Assembly: GCA_003243445.1 (NCBI GenBank)
Contig: QFQQ01000018.1
Coordinates: forward strand, 1-64,000
Reading direction: 5' to 3'
DNA from: Citrobacter freundii
GTDB lineage: Bacteria > Bacteroidota > Bacteroidia > Chitinophagales > Chitinophagaceae
DNA: 64,000 nucleotides
Shown here piece by piece: positions 61,450 through 64,000 of the stretch; the stretch's first letter is position 1; each line of letters begins with the position of its first letter. Under the pieces are notes generated by a model. The model was given only the letters and a program-made list of their open reading frames with translations. It did no database searches and was not told the origin of the DNA. The position numbers were made by a program, and so were the translations under genes.

Positions 61450-61809
61450 ATGAGGATCATCGACAGGTTGGCCGCCTATCTGGCTTTCAAAGAAATTACG
61501 GCTTATTCATTCGAGCGCACGGTGGATGTAGCCAATGGTTATCTCAAAAAACAATTGAAGGGGAGAGGCTCTATCGGCTCCGATATATTACAGCGGATCT
61601 ATGAGTGTTATCCCGATCTTGATTTTATCTGGTTACTCACTGGTAACGGGGAAATGCTGCACGATGATCTGGAAGTAGTGGTTCCGCATTTTTCAAAAGA
61701 CGAAATGATCTCCGTGTTGAACGCAAGGATCACAACACTTGAAACGGCATTGGCAGATAAAGAGAAAATTATCGCGCTTCTTGAGAGCGGAGAAGATTCT
61801 GTCTTGTAA
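61450..61809 (+). CDS. Helix-turn-helix protein of phage-repressor type with coiled tail
   Basis: A 119-residue protein. The N-terminal 68 residues (RIIDRLAAYLAFKEITAYSF, YLKKQLKGRGSIGSDILQRI, LDFIWLLTGNGEML) are the N-terminal domain found in many Bacteroidota XRE-like regulators. The second helix is followed by a Lys-rich recognition segment. The last 40 residues form a coiled coil (LNARITTLETALADKEKIIA), probably for dimerisation. No peptidase or ligand domain is present. Target unknown. Single gene, followed by a palindromic repeat. Confidence 0.8.
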   Translation: MRIIDRLAAYLAFKEITAYSFERTVDVANGYLKKQLKGRGSIGSDILQRIYECYPDLDFIWLLTGNGEMLHDDLEVVVPHFSKDEMISVLNARITTLETALADKEKIIALLESGEDSVL

Positions 61810-61848
61810 ACCGGCTCCTTTCCGTTGCCTGCTGCAGTTGTAGTTGCT

Positions 61849-61901
61849 TGCCGTTCTTCCGCCTTCGGTTAAAATTTTACCGGGGAGACGGTAAGAACGA
61901 T
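61849..61901. repeat. CTTACCGTC-word palindrome
   Basis: CCGTTCTTCCGCCTTCGGTT faces ACCGGGGAGACGGTAAGAAC. It is the third copy of the family at 31041 and 60579 and stands at the end of the helix-turn-helix gene. Confidence 0.7.
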
Positions 61902-62037
61902 GAGAAGGTATAGGGAAAGTAATGCTGGTTGAGTTGATCAAAAAACGGGTTAATCTGTAAGTTACTATAATTAAAATAGCATTGCAGGATAACCCGTCTG
62001 ATGATCGCGATTGATATGAATTGCCTGTTGAAAATTG

Positions 62038-63189
62038 TTATACTTTAATATAGATCTTTTTCTTATCCATCCACCAGCATATCAGCCACATAAAGGTGAT
62101 CACACATAAAGCATACAGCAGCGAACCAAGTCGTGGATCTCCAGGAATATTTACAAATACTTTTGTATAAAGAAAGTTCCATGGATTCACGCCATTACCA
62201 AGCCTTACCAGTCCCAGCGTCTTTGGCATAAATGCGCTCAGTGCAAACACGAACAGCGCATTTTTCCCAAACACATCGAAGAAACGCGCTAGGCCTCCCC
62301 TGATCTGTTTCAGTTCAATAAGATAGATCATCGTGGCGATCGTCACTGTTGCAAGTCCGGAAGTGTAAATAGTGTAAGAGCTTGTCCAGATCTTTTTGTT
62401 GATAGGGAACACCATATCCCAGCAATAACCGGTGATCAGCATGGCAATGCCGGCGACAAATAATCCTGTTACCATTTCATAGGTCTTGCCTTTCTGAATA
62501 ATGTAGCTGCCGGTGATATAGCCGAGTAAAACCTCTGTGATCGCCGGGATCGTGCTCATCAATCCTTCGGGGTCAAAAGGTCTGCCCTCGCCTTTATACA
62601 TGTGTGCTACGCCCAGTATGCTTTTGTCTATTGCGGTGCCAAACCAGCCTTCGAGGCTGAACGGATCCGATGGATTTCCCAATACGCAGAGTACCCAGTA
62701 TAGCAGTAAAAAGATCAGGCCTGTATAAAATGCTTTGCGTGGTTTCAGATAATAAGCGATCACGGCCGCGAAAAAATAACAGACAGCGATCCTTTGCAGC
62801 ACACCAAAGATCCGGACACCACGTGTCGGATCAGCAGGATTGACCCATGGGATGAAACGCAGCTCGTCTTCCGACCAGCGGAAAAAAGGCCACCAGTTGA
62901 GAAAAAGACCGATCAGAAAGATCAGCAAAGTTCTTTTGATCACTTTTTTCCAGAACAGGCTGTCGCCGCCCGCTTCCAGTTTCGGCATAACGAATGCCAT
63001 GGCATTACCCACCGCGAAAAGGAAAAAAGGAAATACAAGATCGGTTGGCGTCAATCCATGCCAGGGCGCATGCTCCAAAGGAGGATAGATATGCCCCCAG
63101 CTGCCTGGATTATTTACTAAGATCATCAGGCAGACAGTCGCGCCACGGAAAACGTCGAGCGAATAAAATCGTTGGTTCAAGCTGAGCAA
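62038..63189 (-). CDS. HGSNAT/NagX-type membrane acyltransferase (DUF5009/DUF1624)
   Basis: A 383-residue protein with about ten membrane helices. It starts MLSLNQRFYSLDVFRGATVC and continues HAPWHGLTPTDLVFPFFLFA, the signature of the heparan-alpha-glucosaminide acetyltransferase and NagX family. The conserved His-Asp pair is present. Members acetylate amino sugars using cytosolic acetyl-CoA or take part in GlcNAc use. In Bacteroidota many copies lie near polysaccharide loci, and here a UpxY gene follows divergently. Confidence 0.85.
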   Translation of the reverse strand: MLSLNQRFYSLDVFRGATVCLMILVNNPGSWGHIYPPLEHAPWHGLTPTDLVFPFFLFAVGNAMAFVMPKLEAGGDSLFWKKVIKRTLLIFLIGLFLNWWPFFRWSEDELRFIPWVNPADPTRGVRIFGVLQRIAVCYFFAAVIAYYLKPRKAFYTGLIFLLLYWVLCVLGNPSDPFSLEGWFGTAIDKSILGVAHMYKGEGRPFDPEGLMSTIPAITEVLLGYITGSYIIQKGKTYEMVTGLFVAGIAMLITGYCWDMVFPINKKIWTSSYTIYTSGLATVTIATMIYLIELKQIRGGLARFFDVFGKNALFVFALSAFMPKTLGLVRLGNGVNPWNFLYTKVFVNIPGDPRLGSLLYALCVITFMWLICWWMDKKKIYIKV

Positions 63190-63326
63190 TTTTTATAAAA
63201 GTAACAAGTTGCTATCATACCCACGATTTTTTAGAATCCATACGGGTATCGGGCGATATTCACATAAGTTAAAATCACTATCTATTTGTACTCCATCAAC
63301 AAATCATTCAAAATCTGCCCTTTTTA

Positions 63327-63359
63327 TTGATTTACCAGTCCCAATCTCTACTATATTTG
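63327..63359 (+). promoter_or_regulatory. Bacteroidota-type promoter of the UpxY gene
   Basis: TTG at 63327-63329 and TATATTTG at 63352-63359 fit the -33 TTG and -7 TAnnTTTG elements, 22 bases apart. The start codon follows 51 bases later. The leader between them is where UpxY-type regulation could act. Confidence 0.65.
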
Positions 63360-63410
63360 TAATTACAGCGGTAATTTTTTTAACATTTTACCGTTAGTGA
63401 GTGCACGAAA

Positions 63411-63971
63411 GTGAACATTGCTCCTGGGAGTGACTTGGCGAAGCTATGCCCGGGATATAATAAGATCAAAGCGAACAACTTGACAAGAAAGTGGCTGGCG
63501 GTTTACAGCCGTCCAAGGTGGGAGAAAAAAGTCAATCAATTGCTCTTGCAAAAGGGTCTTGAGAGCTATTGTCCTTTGAATAAAGTAAGACGTAAATGGA
63601 GTGACCGGATGAAGATGATCGAGGAGCCACTGTTCAAGTCCTATGTTTTTGTGAAAGTATCGGATGAGGACCGCACATTGGTGCGGATGACTCCCGGAGT
63701 GATCAATTTCGTTTACTGGGAGGGGAAACCGGCTGTGATCAAGGAGAAGGAGATACAGGCTATCAAACGTTTCCTCAGTGAATACGAAAATGTGGAAGTT
63801 GAAAGTGCCGATATCCGGCCTGAACAGCGTGTGAAAGTGATCTCCGGTCCTTTAATGGACCAGGAAGGAAAAGTGGTAAGCGTTCAGCACAAGACTGTGA
63901 AGATCGCGATCGACAGCCTCGGCTATGTGCTGGTGGCACATATCGATAAATCAAAAGTGACATCCGCCTGA
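63411..63971 (+). CDS. UpxY-family transcription antiterminator (NusG paralogue)
   Basis: A 186-residue protein starting at a GTG. The NGN domain reads LTRKWLAVYSRPRWEKKVNQ and EPLFKSYVFVKVSDEDRTLV, and a KOW domain closes it (RVKVISGPLMDQEGKVVSVQ). UpxY proteins bind RNA polymerase at the 5' leader of capsule or exopolysaccharide operons and prevent early termination. Such a gene is nearly always first in its operon, so a polysaccharide cluster probably continues right of 64000. No ATG fits the start in frame. Confidence 0.9.
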   Translation: MNIAPGSDLAKLCPGYNKIKANNLTRKWLAVYSRPRWEKKVNQLLLQKGLESYCPLNKVRRKWSDRMKMIEEPLFKSYVFVKVSDEDRTLVRMTPGVINFVYWEGKPAVIKEKEIQAIKRFLSEYENVEVESADIRPEQRVKVISGPLMDQEGKVVSVQHKTVKIAIDSLGYVLVAHIDKSKVTSA

Positions 63972-64000
63972 TACATCATGGCGGCATGGCTGCTGTGCAT

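Overview
The window reads as a chromosomal segment of a Bacteroidota bacterium, most likely in or near Chitinophagaceae. Signs are the long insert form of IspG, a batB-batC pair, a fused isobutyryl-CoA mutase, a UpxY-type NusG paralogue, lipoproteins with a Cys near residues 16-27, few Shine-Dalgarno sites and several TAnnTTTG-type -7 boxes. No rRNA, CRISPR array or transposase gene was seen. The genus is an inference from gene content only.

Layout. 0.4-12.6 kb: housekeeping and envelope genes (small lipoprotein, kbl, class D beta-lactamase-like lipoprotein, batBC, ispG, lysoplasmalogenase-like protein, nadB, acyltransferase). 12.7-15.5 kb: a signalling cassette of lipoprotein, membrane protein, histidine kinase and response regulator. 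15.7-31 kb: sulfur-detoxifying MBL-rhodanese enzyme with an ArsR regulator, tsaB, ridA, peptidase, MurU-like transferase beside an AmgK-like kinase fused to a RapZ C-terminal domain, icmF. 31-39.6 kb: amidase, GH63-type glucosidase, AraC regulator with aldehyde dehydrogenase and DUF779. 39.6-48.3 kb: a DNA-damage and nucleic-acid block (umuDC, two 2H phosphoesterases, two radical SAM proteins, TIGR03915 protein). 48.8-51.6 kb: a second copy of the signalling cassette.

51.7-60.5 kb is the most unusual part: short ORFs with strong terminators, four irregular tRNA genes (Gln, His, Met, Phe), a YkuK-type RNase H-like protein, a BCS1-like AAA ATPase, a very basic unknown protein, a non-coding stretch in which two tRNAs can be folded only if their 3' halves precede their 5' halves (candidate circularly permuted tRNAs), a soluble slipin-like SPFH protein, two COG3541-type nucleotidyltransferases and the RNA ligase RtcB. 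Together they look like an RNA (probably tRNA) repair or processing island. 60.7-64 kb holds small hypotheticals, a NagX-like membrane acyltransferase and a UpxY antiterminator that probably opens a polysaccharide locus beyond the right edge.

A second theme is the intergenic DNA. At least a dozen gaps hold long imperfect palindromes, each built from one iterated short word (for example TTCGATGATCG, GGTTCCAGAG, CGCAGATTACG, CTTACCGTC). One gap holds a MITE-like element with 15-bp terminal inverted repeats and an 11-bp flanking duplication.
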